Shown here piece after piece: positions 1 to 9,089 of a stretch of DNA of 64,000 bases; the stretch's first letter is position 1, and each line of letters opens with the position of its first letter. The stretch spans positions 25,602-89,601 of the forward strand of contig CAXTVI010000016.1 of the NCBI GenBank assembly GCA_964247695.1, written 5' to 3'. The DNA comes from Lichenicoccus sp964247695. Its GTDB lineage: Bacteria; Pseudomonadota; Alphaproteobacteria; Acetobacterales; Acetobacteraceae. The notes beneath the pieces are model-generated. The model did not search any database, was not told the DNA's origin, and was given only the letters and a program-made list of their open reading frames with translations. Both the position numbers and the translations under genes were made by a program.

Positions 1-985
1 CAAGCCTGCGCCAGCCGATCTCGGGCGGCGACAGCTTGGCGAGCGGCGTGAGCGCCGGATTGGCGGCGACACCAGGACGCAGCGGGTACTCGAAGGTGAT
101 GTTCGAGCGACCCAGCGCCGCCTGGGTGGGTGCGCTGACCAGGAACGCCAGGAACCGCTGCGCGGCACCCTTGTGCCTGCTGGTCTTCAGCACGGCGGCG
201 CCCGACACGTTCACCAGCGCGCCCACGTCGCCCGGCGCGAACTGGTGGATGGCGCTGCGCATGCCGTGCGCGCCGTTCTGTTCGCGCAGCCGCTCCCAGT
301 AATAGTTGTTGACGATGCCGGTCGCGACCGCGCCGCGATCGACCGCCGCCGCCACGCCTTCGTCATCGTCGAAGGTCTGCGCGTTGTGCTGCAGGCCGCG
401 CAGCCAGGCGAGGGCACCGTCCTCGCCCTTCATCGCGATGACCGCGCTGACCAGGGGCAGGAAATCGCCATCCGAGGGCGCGATGCCGACGCGACCCTTC
501 CAGGCCGGTGCCGCGAGGTCGACCACCGAGGCGGGCAGTGCCCCTGCCTCGATCTTGGCCGTGCTGTACGCGAGCACGTTCTGGCGGGCGAGTACGCCGA
601 GCCACTCGCCCAGCGGCGAGCTGTAGCGCGCCGGCACCTGCGCCAGCGTCGCCGCATCCACCGGCGCCAGCAGGCCATGCTCGGCCAGAAGCTGCAGCTC
701 GGGCGAGTTCTCGGTGAAATAGACGTCGGCCGGGCTGGCGCTGCCCTCGGTGAGAAGCTGATTGGCCAGTTCCGGTCCTTCGCCGCTATGCACCTTCACG
801 ACGATGCCGGTCTGCTTCTGGAAGGCGTCGACGAGCTGGTCGACGGTCTGCTCGTGCTGTCCGCTATAGAGCGTCAGGGTCTCTGCGGCGCGTGGCGTAG
901 CCGGCAGCAGCAGGGCCGCGAGCGCGGCGCCGAGCATGACGGTGCGACGGCCGGAGACCGGCCGCCGGCGGATTTCGGAAAGCAT
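1..985 (-). CDS. Iron(III) ABC transporter substrate-binding protein, FbpA/FutA type (3' end beyond window)
   Basis: Periplasmic binding protein that should deliver ferric iron to an ABC permease. I translated it from the reverse strand; the frame stays open to the window edge, so the C-terminus is missing. The start is the ATG at 985, with GGAG nine bases upstream. A basic N-terminus (RRRPVSGRR) leads into a hydrophobic export signal (LGAALAALLL). The mature part opens LTLYSGQHEQ, typical of this family. A tyrosine pair in NNYYWERL, about residue 235, matches the adjacent tyrosines that bind iron in FbpA. It is the last visible gene of the iron operon, 45 bases after the DyP peroxidase, and probably shares its Fur control. 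Family is clear; the exact ligand is inferred. Confidence 0.85.
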   Translation of the reverse strand, partial: MLSEIRRRPVSGRRTVMLGAALAALLLPATPRAAETLTLYSGQHEQTVDQLVDAFQKQTGIVVKVHSGEGPELANQLLTEGSASPADVYFTENSPELQLLAEHGLLAPVDAATLAQVPARYSSPLGEWLGVLARQNVLAYSTAKIEAGALPASVVDLAAPAWKGRVGIAPSDGDFLPLVSAVIAMKGEDGALAWLRGLQHNAQTFDDDEGVAAAVDRGAVATGIVNNYYWERLREQNGAHGMRSAIHQFAPGDVGALVNVSGAAVLKTSRHKGAAQRFLAFLVSAPTQAALGRSNITFEYPLRPGVAANPALTPLAKLSPPEIGWRRL

Positions 986-1030
986 GCAATCACTCCGGGA
1001 GGGCGTGGCGAGCGGCCGCGCCAAGGTTTC

Positions 1031-2449
1031 TCAGGCGTTGGCGAACAGTCTCTGGCCGATGAACTCGCCCTCGGCCACGCCACCGGGACAGGCGAACAGG
1101 CCGCTGCCGACATGGGTGGCGTACTGGTTCAGCAGGTCGAGCTTCGACATCTGCTCGAACATGCGGGTGAAGCCGCGGCGCGGGTCCTGCTGGTAGGCGA
1201 TGAACAGCAGTCCGGCGTCGTATTCCAGGCCCTGCCGCCAGGGTGGCCAGCGCTCGGCGACCATGCTGAGGCCGTCATTGTACGAGTAGGTGCGGCGCAG
1301 GATGCGTGCTCCCTGTGCCTGCGAGGCGGCGCCGAGCCGGACATGCGCATTCTCCGCGATCACCGGATTGCCGTCGGCGTCGGTGGCGTCGAGGTCGAGC
1401 GGATCATATTCGTGCCGGCCCGTGAGCGGTGCGCCGGACGCCTTGCGACGCCCGATCACCTGCTCCTGGAAGTCGAGCTCGGTGCGGTCCCAATGTTCCA
1501 GTGACAGCCGGATGCGACGCGCCACCATGTAGCTGCCGCCGCGCATCCAGGCCGGACCTCCCTGGTCCACCCACACCACCTCGTCGAAGCTTCCGTTGCC
1601 GCTGAGCCGGCCGTTCGACTTCTCGGCCATGTGCATCGAGCCGGGATTCTGCGTGCCGTCCTTGAAGCCGAGCAGGTTGCGCGGCGTCTCGCCGGACGGG
1701 CTGTCCGGCAGGAAGCCGGCCTGCATCCAGCGCAGCCGCGCGGTTCCCTGATGCGCGCCGGTCGCCACCGTGGCGCCCGGGCGCTTGCCGCCATAGCCGG
1801 TGGCGGCATCGTCCGGGGCGGCAATGCGGGCGAGCTGGCGGATCGCGTGGAAGGCCACGAAGCCGTCGTCGGCGCAGGCCTGGATGCAGAGGTCGCCGCC
1901 GGTGCGCGCGGGATCGAGCTGGTCGCCGGCGAACACCGGCAGGTCGGCGAGCTCCGCTGGACGCTGGCGGGCGAGGCCGTAGCGGTCGCGGCCGTCGCGC
2001 TCGAACAGACCCGGGCCGAAGCCGAAGGTCAGCGTCAGGCGGCGGGCACCCAGGCCGACGGTCTCGCCGCTATCCTCCGGTGCGCGATCCGCCGTCGCAT
2101 TCAGCGGCTCCGCCGTCTGCCCGGCCGCCAGGCGCGCGGCGGCGCGGGTCCAGTCCTGCAGCAGCCGCACCACGTCGCCGGCCGAGCTGGTCGTGAGGTC
2201 GAAGCTCGCGAACACGGTGTGGATCTGCTGCGGGGTCTCGATGCCGGCCTGGTGCACGCCGAAGAACGGCACCTGCCCGTCCGCGGTGCTGGAGCCGGCC
2301 ATCGCGGATGCGGCCGGATTGACCGACCCCGCGGGGGCGCGCCCCAGCGGCGAGGCGAGTCCGGTCCCGAGGGCCGCACTGCCGGCCAGCAGGCCGCCGG
2401 CGGCGCCGAACAGGCCGCGGCGCGAGGTCGAGAAGGGGCATCGGCTCAT
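1031..2449 (-). CDS. efeB: Tat-exported DyP-type heme peroxidase / deferrochelatase, EfeB-like
   Basis: Dye-decolorising peroxidase of the EfeB group, 472 residues, a periplasmic heme enzyme linked to iron uptake. The twin-arginine region STSRRGLFGAA at residues 8-15 marks Tat export, as expected for a cofactor-loaded protein. The GxxDG signature appears as GFKDG at 261-265, with the catalytic Asp at 264. His369 in NAHVRLG fits the proximal heme ligand, and the Arg pair near 385 fits the distal arginine. It begins 19 bases after the beta-propeller gene and is followed by an iron-binding protein, so it belongs to one transcript. Neither efeU nor efeO is beside it: an FbpA-like protein takes that place, which differs from classical efeUOB. 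Confidence 0.9.
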   Translation of the reverse strand: MSRCPFSTSRRGLFGAAGGLLAGSAALGTGLASPLGRAPAGSVNPAASAMAGSSTADGQVPFFGVHQAGIETPQQIHTVFASFDLTTSSAGDVVRLLQDWTRAAARLAAGQTAEPLNATADRAPEDSGETVGLGARRLTLTFGFGPGLFERDGRDRYGLARQRPAELADLPVFAGDQLDPARTGGDLCIQACADDGFVAFHAIRQLARIAAPDDAATGYGGKRPGATVATGAHQGTARLRWMQAGFLPDSPSGETPRNLLGFKDGTQNPGSMHMAEKSNGRLSGNGSFDEVVWVDQGGPAWMRGGSYMVARRIRLSLEHWDRTELDFQEQVIGRRKASGAPLTGRHEYDPLDLDATDADGNPVIAENAHVRLGAASQAQGARILRRTYSYNDGLSMVAERWPPWRQGLEYDAGLLFIAYQQDPRRGFTRMFEQMSKLDLLNQYATHVGSGLFACPGGVAEGEFIGQRLFANA

Positions 2450-2468
2450 GGTGGCGATCCGGGATCCG

Positions 2469-3611
2469 TCAGTTCGCGAGTTGCAGCGTATTTACGTCGT
2501 CCTCGACGTAATAGAAGCCGTCGCCGTTCGGAGTGGCCGTGATCCCGAACAGGTCGCCGCTGCCGGCGGGAGACTGCGCCTTGTCGCTGTCGAACCACTG
2601 CGCGCCGATCTGCCGCTGCGCCTTCGGGTCGATCTCGACGACCTGGCCGTTGAGCCCGTTGGTGGTCAGCAGATGGCCGCCCGGCGCCTGCACCAGGGCG
2701 AGCGGCCGGTTGAGCAGCCCGTCGCGGCTGATTTCGCGACCCTGCCCCGCGCTGCCGGTCCGCTTCAGCGCCTCGTCGATTGCGATAATCCGGTTGCCGA
2801 GCGCGTCGGAGGCATACAGCGTGCCGTCCGCATCGAGGGCGAGGCCGGTCGGGCCTATGATGAACACGCTCTTGTCGGCCTGCTCGCCAAGCCCGTCCGC
2901 CACCACCGTCTGACCGGTGATGCGCGGCGCCTGTCCGGGTGCGTAGGCAAGCTCGATCCGGAGGATGGTCGCCTGCTTCACCACCGGCGGCGAGCCGTCC
3001 GGGGCGCCCACGGCAAAGCCGGTGTTGCTGACGAACAGGGTGGCGCCGCCGGGATGCTCGTGCACCGCCATGTTGCCCCACGGGCCGTTGATCCGCGGGC
3101 CGGTAAAGCTGTCCACCAGCCGGCCGGAACTGTCGAGCACCAGCAGGCAGCCTTGCCCCTTGGTGGCGGTGGTGCCGTCATCGCTGGGCAGCGAGCCCAC
3201 GATCACGTAGCCGCTCGAGAGCATGGTCATCGCGGTGGTCAGCCCGACACCGCCCGGGCATTGCGGTCCGCTCGCCGGCAGGTGCCGCGGCAGCGTCGCG
3301 AACGTCGAGAGCGCGCCGCGCTCCGGATGGTAGTCGACGATCGTGGTGCCGAGGCCCTGGAGATTCTTGCCGTTGTTGAAGTTGCCGACCAGCACGTCAC
3401 CCTGGCGGATCGAGCCGGCGCTCACCGGCGCCACCACGATCGCATAGGGGTTCTGGTCGCCATTGGCCGGCACCGTCGTGCTCAGCAGGCGGTGGTGATG
3501 CAGGCGCCCCAGCACCGAGCCCGCTTCGAGAGCGCAAGCCTTGCCGGAGGGGGCGAGCGCCAGCACGGCAAGCAACACCGCAGCCGGCCGCAGGTCTCGG
3601 ACAAAGGTCAA
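2469..3611 (-). CDS. Exported beta-propeller (NHL/SMP-30-like) protein, first gene of the iron operon
   Basis: About 380 residues, not assignable to a named enzyme. After a hydrophobic signal (RPAAVLLAVLALAPSG) the protein has repeated blades with turns such as LALDADGTLYASDALGNRI and LVQAPGGHLLTTNGLNGQVV, typical of NHL or SMP-30 propellers. I place the start at the TTG at 3611. It has a GGAG six bases upstream, and the longer ATG-initiated frame from 3689 would translate the Fur box itself. The gene leads the transcript with the DyP peroxidase and the iron-binding protein, so a periplasmic role in iron acquisition is inferred from context only. The fold is fairly sure; the function is unknown. 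Confidence 0.7.
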   Translation of the reverse strand: MTFVRDLRPAAVLLAVLALAPSGKACALEAGSVLGRLHHHRLLSTTVPANGDQNPYAIVVAPVSAGSIRQGDVLVGNFNNGKNLQGLGTTIVDYHPERGALSTFATLPRHLPASGPQCPGGVGLTTAMTMLSSGYVIVGSLPSDDGTTATKGQGCLLVLDSSGRLVDSFTGPRINGPWGNMAVHEHPGGATLFVSNTGFAVGAPDGSPPVVKQATILRIELAYAPGQAPRITGQTVVADGLGEQADKSVFIIGPTGLALDADGTLYASDALGNRIIAIDEALKRTGSAGQGREISRDGLLNRPLALVQAPGGHLLTTNGLNGQVVEIDPKAQRQIGAQWFDSDKAQSPAGSGDLFGITATPNGDGFYYVEDDVNTLQLAN

Positions 3612-3652
3612 GGCGGTCTCCGGATCAGATGGTCTGCACGAATGCGAATGCT

Positions 3653-3671
3653 GATGAGAGTCATTCTCATC
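3653..3671 (-). promoter_or_regulatory. Fur box
   Basis: The 19-base sequence GATGAGAGTCATTCTCATC is an inverted repeat with a single mismatched pair around a central C. Its core, TGAGAGTCATTCTCA, matches the 7-1-7 form of Fur operators. It lies 41 bases upstream of the TTG start of the beta-propeller gene, where a repressor would block transcription of the whole iron operon. Recognition is by pattern; the iron-related genes downstream support it. Confidence 0.8.
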
Positions 3672-3694
3672 TTCGGATAGTCCTGTCAACAGAA

Positions 3695-3721
3695 CGCCCG
3701 CCTGGACGGACCAGGCGGGCG
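3695..3721 (-). terminator. Hairpin terminator after the sedolisin gene
   Basis: An 11-base perfect stem (CGCCCGCCTGG pairing with CCAGGCGGGCG) with a five-base loop lies 28 bases beyond the stop codon of the S53 peptidase. On the minus strand it is followed by TTCTGTTG, a weak T-rich tail. It would separate the protease transcript from the iron operon. Confidence 0.75.
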
Positions 3722-3748
3722 CGATTGCAGGCTTCGAGGTGGATCGAT

Positions 3749-5683
3749 CTACGGGTTGCTGGAGCTTTGCGGGAGGCCGGCCGGCGTCGCGTCCGGTGCG
3801 CCGACGTAACGGTAGATCATCGGCGTGCCGACGCCTGTCGTGTAGTTGTACAGCCTGCCGAAGCTGCCGTTCGCGACCACGCCGTTATAGCCGGGGATCC
3901 CCCGTTGGAAGACCGTGGTGGGCTGGCTCGGGATGCCGCCCTGCAGCGCCTGCTCGGCGGAGGCCGCGTAGATGTAGTTGTTGAGATTGCCCATGCGGCC
4001 GTATTGCTCGACCAGCAGCGCCGTGGCACCCGCGAGCTCCGGCGACGACACGCTGGTGCCGACCAGGCCTTCGTAGGCACCGTTGACGGCGACGATCACA
4101 TAGGAGCGGTCGGTGTTGCCGTTGCCGTTGATCGCCTGGTCGCCGCCGTTGCAGGGCAGGATGGCGATGCCGCCCGGGCAGCCGCCGACCTGCATGCCGA
4201 TATCCGGCAGGGCACGCCCGGTCAGCGACCCGGTGATGCTGAAGGCCTGATACACCGGCCGCGTGAACAGAGTGCTGACACCGCCGCCGGCGCCCCAGTA
4301 GCCGCCTGAGACGGTCGCGCCGATCCCGTAGAGATCGTACGGGATCTCGGGATCGGACCAGGCATTCTCGCCGACATAGGCGGAGTCCAGCGAGCCGGCG
4401 GTCGCTCTGGTCACCACGTTGGTGCCGCCGACCGCCGTCACGTTGCTGTCGGCGGCCGGCACCGAGACACCCGGGATGAAGGTGCCGTTGGCGCCGTCCA
4501 CGGCATAGCTCGTGCTGGCGCACTCGAGCCCGGCCTCGTCGCCGGAACTGGCCAGGAAGCTGATGCCCTGCGCGTTGCCCTGCTCGTACAGCTCGTGCTC
4601 GGTCTGCAGGATCGAGGTGTAGTCGACGCCGCCATTGTACGCCGCGGTGTAGTTCAGCTCGCACTGGCCGAACGACGAGCTGACCACGTCGGCCTCGTTT
4701 GCCTCGTCGATGGCAGTGTAGCCGGCGATGATGTCGTCGTCGGAAAGATCGGGGATCGTGTACAGCACGACATGCGCGCCGGGTGCCCCGGTGATGCTTT
4801 CCTCGACATCGAGCGAGGCCTCGTCGATCGAGCCGTTGGCGATGCCCTGCGCCGTGGTGGCGCCGCCATTCACGGAGACCCGCTTGTACAGCGTCGGGTC
4901 GGCGGTACCGGCATAGATGCTGAAGTTCTCGTGGTCGAACAGCGCCTTCACGTCGGCATCGAAGATGTCGCTCGACATCAGGATCCCGATGGTCGCGCCC
5001 GTGCCGTCGAGGCGCTGCGACTTGCCGTTGACGGTGACCTTGGTCTGGTACGACGGATACCGGTACGCCTGCTTGAGGTCGTCGAACCAGTAGCCGCCGG
5101 TGCTGCTGGTCCGGTTCATCGGCGCGTCGAACGCCACCTTCGTGCCCGGCACCTGCCGGGCGAAGCTGTGCGCCACATGCACGTTGCGGGCGAAGTCGAT
5201 GACGAAGCCGCCCGCTGCCGCCACCTCCGCCGGCAGCGTCGGCGTGCGCGACGCCACCATGTGCGTCTGCCCGTTCGGCAGGGCGCCATGCATCAGGCTG
5301 GTGGACAGTGCCTTGTTGACCGCCGCGGCACTGCCGGTGACATGCAGGCTGCGCGAATGCACCTCGACCGCCAGGCCCCTGGCCTGCAGGCCTGCGGTGA
5401 CGCGCGCCACCGTCGCCGCATCCGGCCCGAACCGCGCGCCGAACTGCTGCGGCGTGATCCACTGGTGGAACCGCGCCGAGGCCGGGTCATGCTGCGCTTT
5501 CAGCAGCGACTCCAGGCCAGCCGGATCGCGCAGCGGCAGGATCACGTCGAACCCGACGGACTGGGCCTGGTCGACCGCGGACTGCAACTTGATCGTCGCG
5601 GCAGTTGCGGGTGCGACAATCGCCATGGCCACCAAGGCAAGTCCCGCAACGCCGGCACTGCGAGGCACGTCTCTTTTTTGCAT
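3749..5683 (-). CDS. Exported sedolisin-family (S53) serine-carboxyl peptidase with pro-kumamolisin domain
   Basis: Acid-active secreted endopeptidase of 644 residues. The start chosen is the ATG at 5683 (MQKRDVPRSAG), since the frame upstream lacks family character. A hydrophobic signal spans about residues 10-29. The activation pro-domain follows (about 45-185; HQWITPQQFGARFGP is characteristic). The catalytic domain shows Glu288 and Asp292 in DEASLD, the oxyanion Asp382 in SSGDE and the nucleophile Ser544 in VGTSVSSPE. All four expected residues are present, so it should be active. Near the C-terminus NYTTGVGTP corresponds to the calcium-site end of the family, with Asn where Asp is usual. 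It stands alone as a transcript ending in the hairpin downstream. Confidence 0.92.
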   Translation of the reverse strand: MQKRDVPRSAGVAGLALVAMAIVAPATAATIKLQSAVDQAQSVGFDVILPLRDPAGLESLLKAQHDPASARFHQWITPQQFGARFGPDAATVARVTAGLQARGLAVEVHSRSLHVTGSAAAVNKALSTSLMHGALPNGQTHMVASRTPTLPAEVAAAGGFVIDFARNVHVAHSFARQVPGTKVAFDAPMNRTSSTGGYWFDDLKQAYRYPSYQTKVTVNGKSQRLDGTGATIGILMSSDIFDADVKALFDHENFSIYAGTADPTLYKRVSVNGGATTAQGIANGSIDEASLDVEESITGAPGAHVVLYTIPDLSDDDIIAGYTAIDEANEADVVSSSFGQCELNYTAAYNGGVDYTSILQTEHELYEQGNAQGISFLASSGDEAGLECASTSYAVDGANGTFIPGVSVPAADSNVTAVGGTNVVTRATAGSLDSAYVGENAWSDPEIPYDLYGIGATVSGGYWGAGGGVSTLFTRPVYQAFSITGSLTGRALPDIGMQVGGCPGGIAILPCNGGDQAINGNGNTDRSYVIVAVNGAYEGLVGTSVSSPELAGATALLVEQYGRMGNLNNYIYAASAEQALQGGIPSQPTTVFQRGIPGYNGVVANGSFGRLYNYTTGVGTPMIYRYVGAPDATPAGLPQSSSNP

Positions 5684-5750
5684 ATCCGTATCCTGATAAA
5701 CGCGCGGCAAGTCTGGCCCGGAAATGATTTTCCCGAAAGGCGCGCCGGGA

Positions 5751-7421
5751 TCAGGTCGAAACGGGTGCCGGCATCGCGGCCTCGGACCGGGACAGGGCCG
5801 CAACGACCGCCTCGGCCGCCCGGATGCCGTCGACACCGGCCGACAGGATGCCGCCGGCGTAGCCGGCCCCCTCGCCCGCCGGGAACAATCCGGCCACGTT
5901 CAGGCTCTGGCCGTCGGCGCCACGCGGCACGCGCACCGGGGAGGAGGTGCGTGTCTCGACGCCGGTCATCACCGCATCCGCGAGCGCGAAGCCGCGCAGG
6001 CGCCGCTCGAACTGCGGCAGCGCCTCGCGGATCGCCTGCACCGCATAGTCCGGCAGGCAGGTCGCGAGATCGGTGGGGGTGACGCCCGGCTTGTACGACG
6101 GCACCACCGCGCCGAGCGAAGCCGAGGGCCGCCCGGCGAGGAAATCGCCCACTGTCTGCGCCGGCGCGTTGTAGGTGCCGCCACCGGCGATGAAGGCGCG
6201 CGCCTCCCAGTGCCGCTGGTACCCGATGCCGGCCAGCGGACCGTCGGGATCGAACTCCGCCTCCGGGGTCGCCCGGAAATCCTCCGGCACCAGCCCGACG
6301 ACGAGGCCGGCATTGGCGTTGCGCTCGGCACGCGAATACTGGCTCATGCCGTTGGTCACCACCCGGCCGGGCTCCGAGGCGGCGGCGACCACCGTGCCGC
6401 CCGGGCACATGCAGAAGCTGTACACGCCGCGGCCGTTGCCGGCATGGTGCACCAGCTTGTAGTCGGCGGCCCCCAGCAGGGCGTGCCCCGCCTGCGGGCC
6501 GAACCGGGCGGCGTCGATCAGCGACTGCGGATGCTCGATGCGCACCCCGATCGAGAGCGGCTTGGCCTGCAGCGTAACACCCGCCGCGTGCAGGGCGATC
6601 ATGGTGTCCCGCGCGCTGTGGCCGGTGGCCAGCACGACGTGCCTCGCCTCGATCGTGCTGCCGTCCGCAAGTTCCAGTCCTTCGATCCGGCTCTGGCCAT
6701 GCCGGTCGATGCCGATGCCGAACCCGGTGACACGGGTCTCGAAGCGATATTCCCCTCCCAGCGTCTCGATCGTCTCGCGCATCCGCTCGACCATGCTGAC
6801 CAGCCGGAAGGTGCCGATATGCGGCTTGGAGACCACCAGGATCTCCTCGGGCGCGCCGGCCCGCACGAACTCCTCCAGCACCTTGCGGCCGTAATGCTTC
6901 GGATCGCTGATCTGGCTGTACAGCTTGCCGTCGGAAAAGGTGCCGGCGCCGCCCTCGCCGAACTGCACGTTGCTCTCCGGCGACAGCTCGCCGCGGCGCC
7001 AGAAGGCGAAGGTGTCGATTGTGCGGCGGCGCACGATGCGGCCGCGCTCGAGGATGATCGGACGCAGCCCCATCTGCGCCAGCACCAGCGCCGCCAGCAG
7101 CCCGCACGGGCCGGTGCCGATCACCACCGGCCGAGAGGCGGTGGGTGCCGGCCGGGCGAGGTAGCGGTAGGCGACGTCGGGGGTGCGGGTCAGGCGGCCG
7201 TCATGCGCATGCGCCGCCAGCACCGCCGCCTCGTCGCGCAGCTCGAGATCGACGCTGTACACCAGGCTGATCGCGCCGCGCTTGCGGGCATCGTAGCCGC
7301 GCCGGGCGATGCTCGAGGTGATCAGCGCATCGGGCGCCAATTGCAGGCGCTGCAGCGCGGCCTGCTCGACGGCATCGGACGCATGGTCGAGCGGCAGCTT
7401 GATCTCGTTCAGTCTGAGCAT
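5751..7421 (-). CDS. FAD-dependent dehydrogenase (COG2509 type)
   Basis: Cytoplasmic flavoprotein of 556 residues. An N-terminal domain of about 100 residues precedes the dinucleotide-binding motif VVIGTGPCGLLAAL. It continues with the conserved stretch QFGEGGAGTFSDGKL and closes with AGLFPAGEGAGYAGGI, a second FAD contact, which together mark the uncharacterised COG2509 dehydrogenases. Substrate unknown. It starts divergently from the cation exporter at 7529 and ends 67 bases before the sedolisin start. No paired reductase or transporter is nearby to suggest a pathway. Confidence 0.85.
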   Translation of the reverse strand: MLRLNEIKLPLDHASDAVEQAALQRLQLAPDALITSSIARRGYDARKRGAISLVYSVDLELRDEAAVLAAHAHDGRLTRTPDVAYRYLARPAPTASRPVVIGTGPCGLLAALVLAQMGLRPIILERGRIVRRRTIDTFAFWRRGELSPESNVQFGEGGAGTFSDGKLYSQISDPKHYGRKVLEEFVRAGAPEEILVVSKPHIGTFRLVSMVERMRETIETLGGEYRFETRVTGFGIGIDRHGQSRIEGLELADGSTIEARHVVLATGHSARDTMIALHAAGVTLQAKPLSIGVRIEHPQSLIDAARFGPQAGHALLGAADYKLVHHAGNGRGVYSFCMCPGGTVVAAASEPGRVVTNGMSQYSRAERNANAGLVVGLVPEDFRATPEAEFDPDGPLAGIGYQRHWEARAFIAGGGTYNAPAQTVGDFLAGRPSASLGAVVPSYKPGVTPTDLATCLPDYAVQAIREALPQFERRLRGFALADAVMTGVETRTSSPVRVPRGADGQSLNVAGLFPAGEGAGYAGGILSAGVDGIRAAEAVVAALSRSEAAMPAPVST

Positions 7422-7528
7422 GCCGGTCTCTTACGCAGCGCGAGGTCCGTTCGCCAGATGCCGCTGCCATGGCGCTGGAGGGGTGCGGGACAGCTTGCTA
7501 ACATCGGGCAGCTCCAGACGGCGAGGCC

Positions 7529-8539
7529 ATGGTTCACCTGCACACCGACACGCACCTGCACCACGACCATGACCACGATCACGATGATGACCATGATCAT
7601 GGACACGGGTGTGGCGGCACGCACGGCCACGCGCACGGACCGGGCGGCCACAGCCATGCACCGGCAAGCTTCGGGCGGGCGTTCGCGATCGGCATCGCGC
7701 TGAACGCCGCCTATGTCGGCGGCGAGGCGGTGGCCGGGCTGCTCGCGCACTCGCTCGCGCTGCTGGCCGATGCCGGACACAATCTCGGCGACGTGCTGGG
7801 GCTCGCCGCCGCGTGGCTGGCGCAGGGGCTCGGGCGTCGGCAGCCGACGACGCGCTACACGTACGGGCTGCGTCGCTCCTCGATCCTGTCGGCGCTCGGC
7901 AACGCGGTGGTGCTGCTGGTGGTGACCGGCGCCATCGCCTGGGAGGCAGTGCGCCGCCTGCTGCTCGCCCCCGCGCCGGTCGGCGGCGAGACGGTCATGG
8001 CGGTGGCGGCGATCGGGATCGTCGTGAACGGCATCACCGCGCTGATGTTCGCCGCGGGCCGCAAGGGCGACCTCAACATCAAGGCCGCCTTCCAGCACAT
8101 GGCCGCGGACGCGTTGCTGGCGGCCGGCGTGGTCGCGGCCGGCGCCGTGATCTGGCTGACCGGCTGGTTGTGGCTCGACCCCCTGGTCAGCCTGGTGCTG
8201 AGCGCGGTCATCGTGTTCGGCACCTGGTCGGTGCTGCGGCACTCGCTCGACCTGGCGCTCGACGCCGTGCCGCCTGGCATCGACCGCACCGAAGTGGAGG
8301 GGTTCCTGCGGCAGCTGCCCGGCGTGGTCGACCTGCACGACCTGCACATCTGGGGCATGTCCACCACCGAGACCGCGTTGACCGCGCATCTGGTGCGTCC
8401 CGGCCGTACGGTGGATGACGCGATGCTGCGCCAGGCGGCGACCGACCTCCGGCTGCGCTTCGGCATCGGCCACGCCACCTTCCAGATCGAGCAGGAGCTG
8501 GACGGGCTCTGCATCCTGGCCGTCGCCGGGAGTGTCTGA
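7529..8539 (+). CDS. Cation diffusion facilitator (CzcD/ZitB-type) with His-Asp-rich N-terminus
   Basis: Inner-membrane metal/proton antiporter, 336 residues, expected to expel zinc, cobalt or related divalent ions. The first 45 residues alternate His with Asp and Gly (HHDHDHDHDDDHDHGHGCGG), a likely metal-sensing or buffering tail. Six membrane spans follow; TM2 carries the CDF signature SLALLADAGHNLGD, and TM5 carries HMAADALLAAG with the partner His/Asp. The cytoplasmic domain ends in DLHDLHIWGMSTTETALTAHL, typical of CzcD proteins. It is a single-gene unit divergent from the FAD dehydrogenase. No regulator gene is adjacent. Confidence 0.93.
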   Translation: MVHLHTDTHLHHDHDHDHDDDHDHGHGCGGTHGHAHGPGGHSHAPASFGRAFAIGIALNAAYVGGEAVAGLLAHSLALLADAGHNLGDVLGLAAAWLAQGLGRRQPTTRYTYGLRRSSILSALGNAVVLLVVTGAIAWEAVRRLLLAPAPVGGETVMAVAAIGIVVNGITALMFAAGRKGDLNIKAAFQHMAADALLAAGVVAAGAVIWLTGWLWLDPLVSLVLSAVIVFGTWSVLRHSLDLALDAVPPGIDRTEVEGFLRQLPGVVDLHDLHIWGMSTTETALTAHLVRPGRTVDDAMLRQAATDLRLRFGIGHATFQIEQELDGLCILAVAGSV

Positions 8540-8716
8540 GCGCACGCGCTGTTGGCTTGCACCGCCAATTCATGGCCGTTCCCGCCGCGGCGCCGAGGCA
8601 GGGATACCGAAAACTTTCCGCTAAATCAGTGGTCTAGGATGATCACCGGGCTGGCATAGTGGTTGCTACACGGTTTCCGTCGGCACCCGCCGGCAAAACC
8701 AAGGGAGCGAAGAACC

Positions 8717-9088
8717 ATGGCCGGTCGTATCCGCCGGGGACTTGCGAGCGCCGTCGCGCCGACAACCGCCGCCTGCGGCCTGGTCGCCTGCATGACAGCC
8801 ACCGCCGCCGCCTGCGACGGCAAGAGCTACAGCCAAAGCATCAGCGCCGGCCAGACGGTTTCCGGCGGCGGACTGGTGGTGCGCCTGGACCGCGCCAGGC
8901 TGTTCGACCAGGACCCGGACAAGTACATCATTTCGGTGAAGGACGACGGCAGCATCCTCGCCGACCACGTGCTGGTGGTTCAGCATGGCAGCGTCGACTT
9001 CCACACCAAATGCGGCACGGTCTCGATCGGCGCCGACAGGAAAATGTTTGGCAGCGGCACCCTGACGGTGAGCTGGAGCTATTTCTAG
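8717..9088 (+). CDS. Small exported protein of unknown function
   Basis: Predicted 123-residue protein that I do not recognise. The ATG at 8717 is preferred over the upstream in-frame ATG at 8663 because AAGGGAG lies ten bases ahead of it. The N-terminus has several arginines, then a weakly hydrophobic stretch ending ATAAA, with cysteine following, so export is plausible. The mature part, about 90 residues, has alternating hydrophobic residues suggestive of an all-beta fold, with two cysteines that could pair. It ends one base before the stop of the convergent PfkB-family gene. Confidence 0.6.
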   Translation: MAGRIRRGLASAVAPTTAACGLVACMTATAAACDGKSYSQSISAGQTVSGGGLVVRLDRARLFDQDPDKYIISVKDDGSILADHVLVVQHGSVDFHTKCGTVSIGADRKMFGSGTLTVSWSYF

Positions 9089-9089
9089 A

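Noticed and set aside
5724..7703. Long plus-strand open frame of 659 codons opposite the FAD dehydrogenase
   Set aside because: Composition follows third-position GC of the minus-strand gene, no motif is visible, and it collides with the start of the cation exporter.
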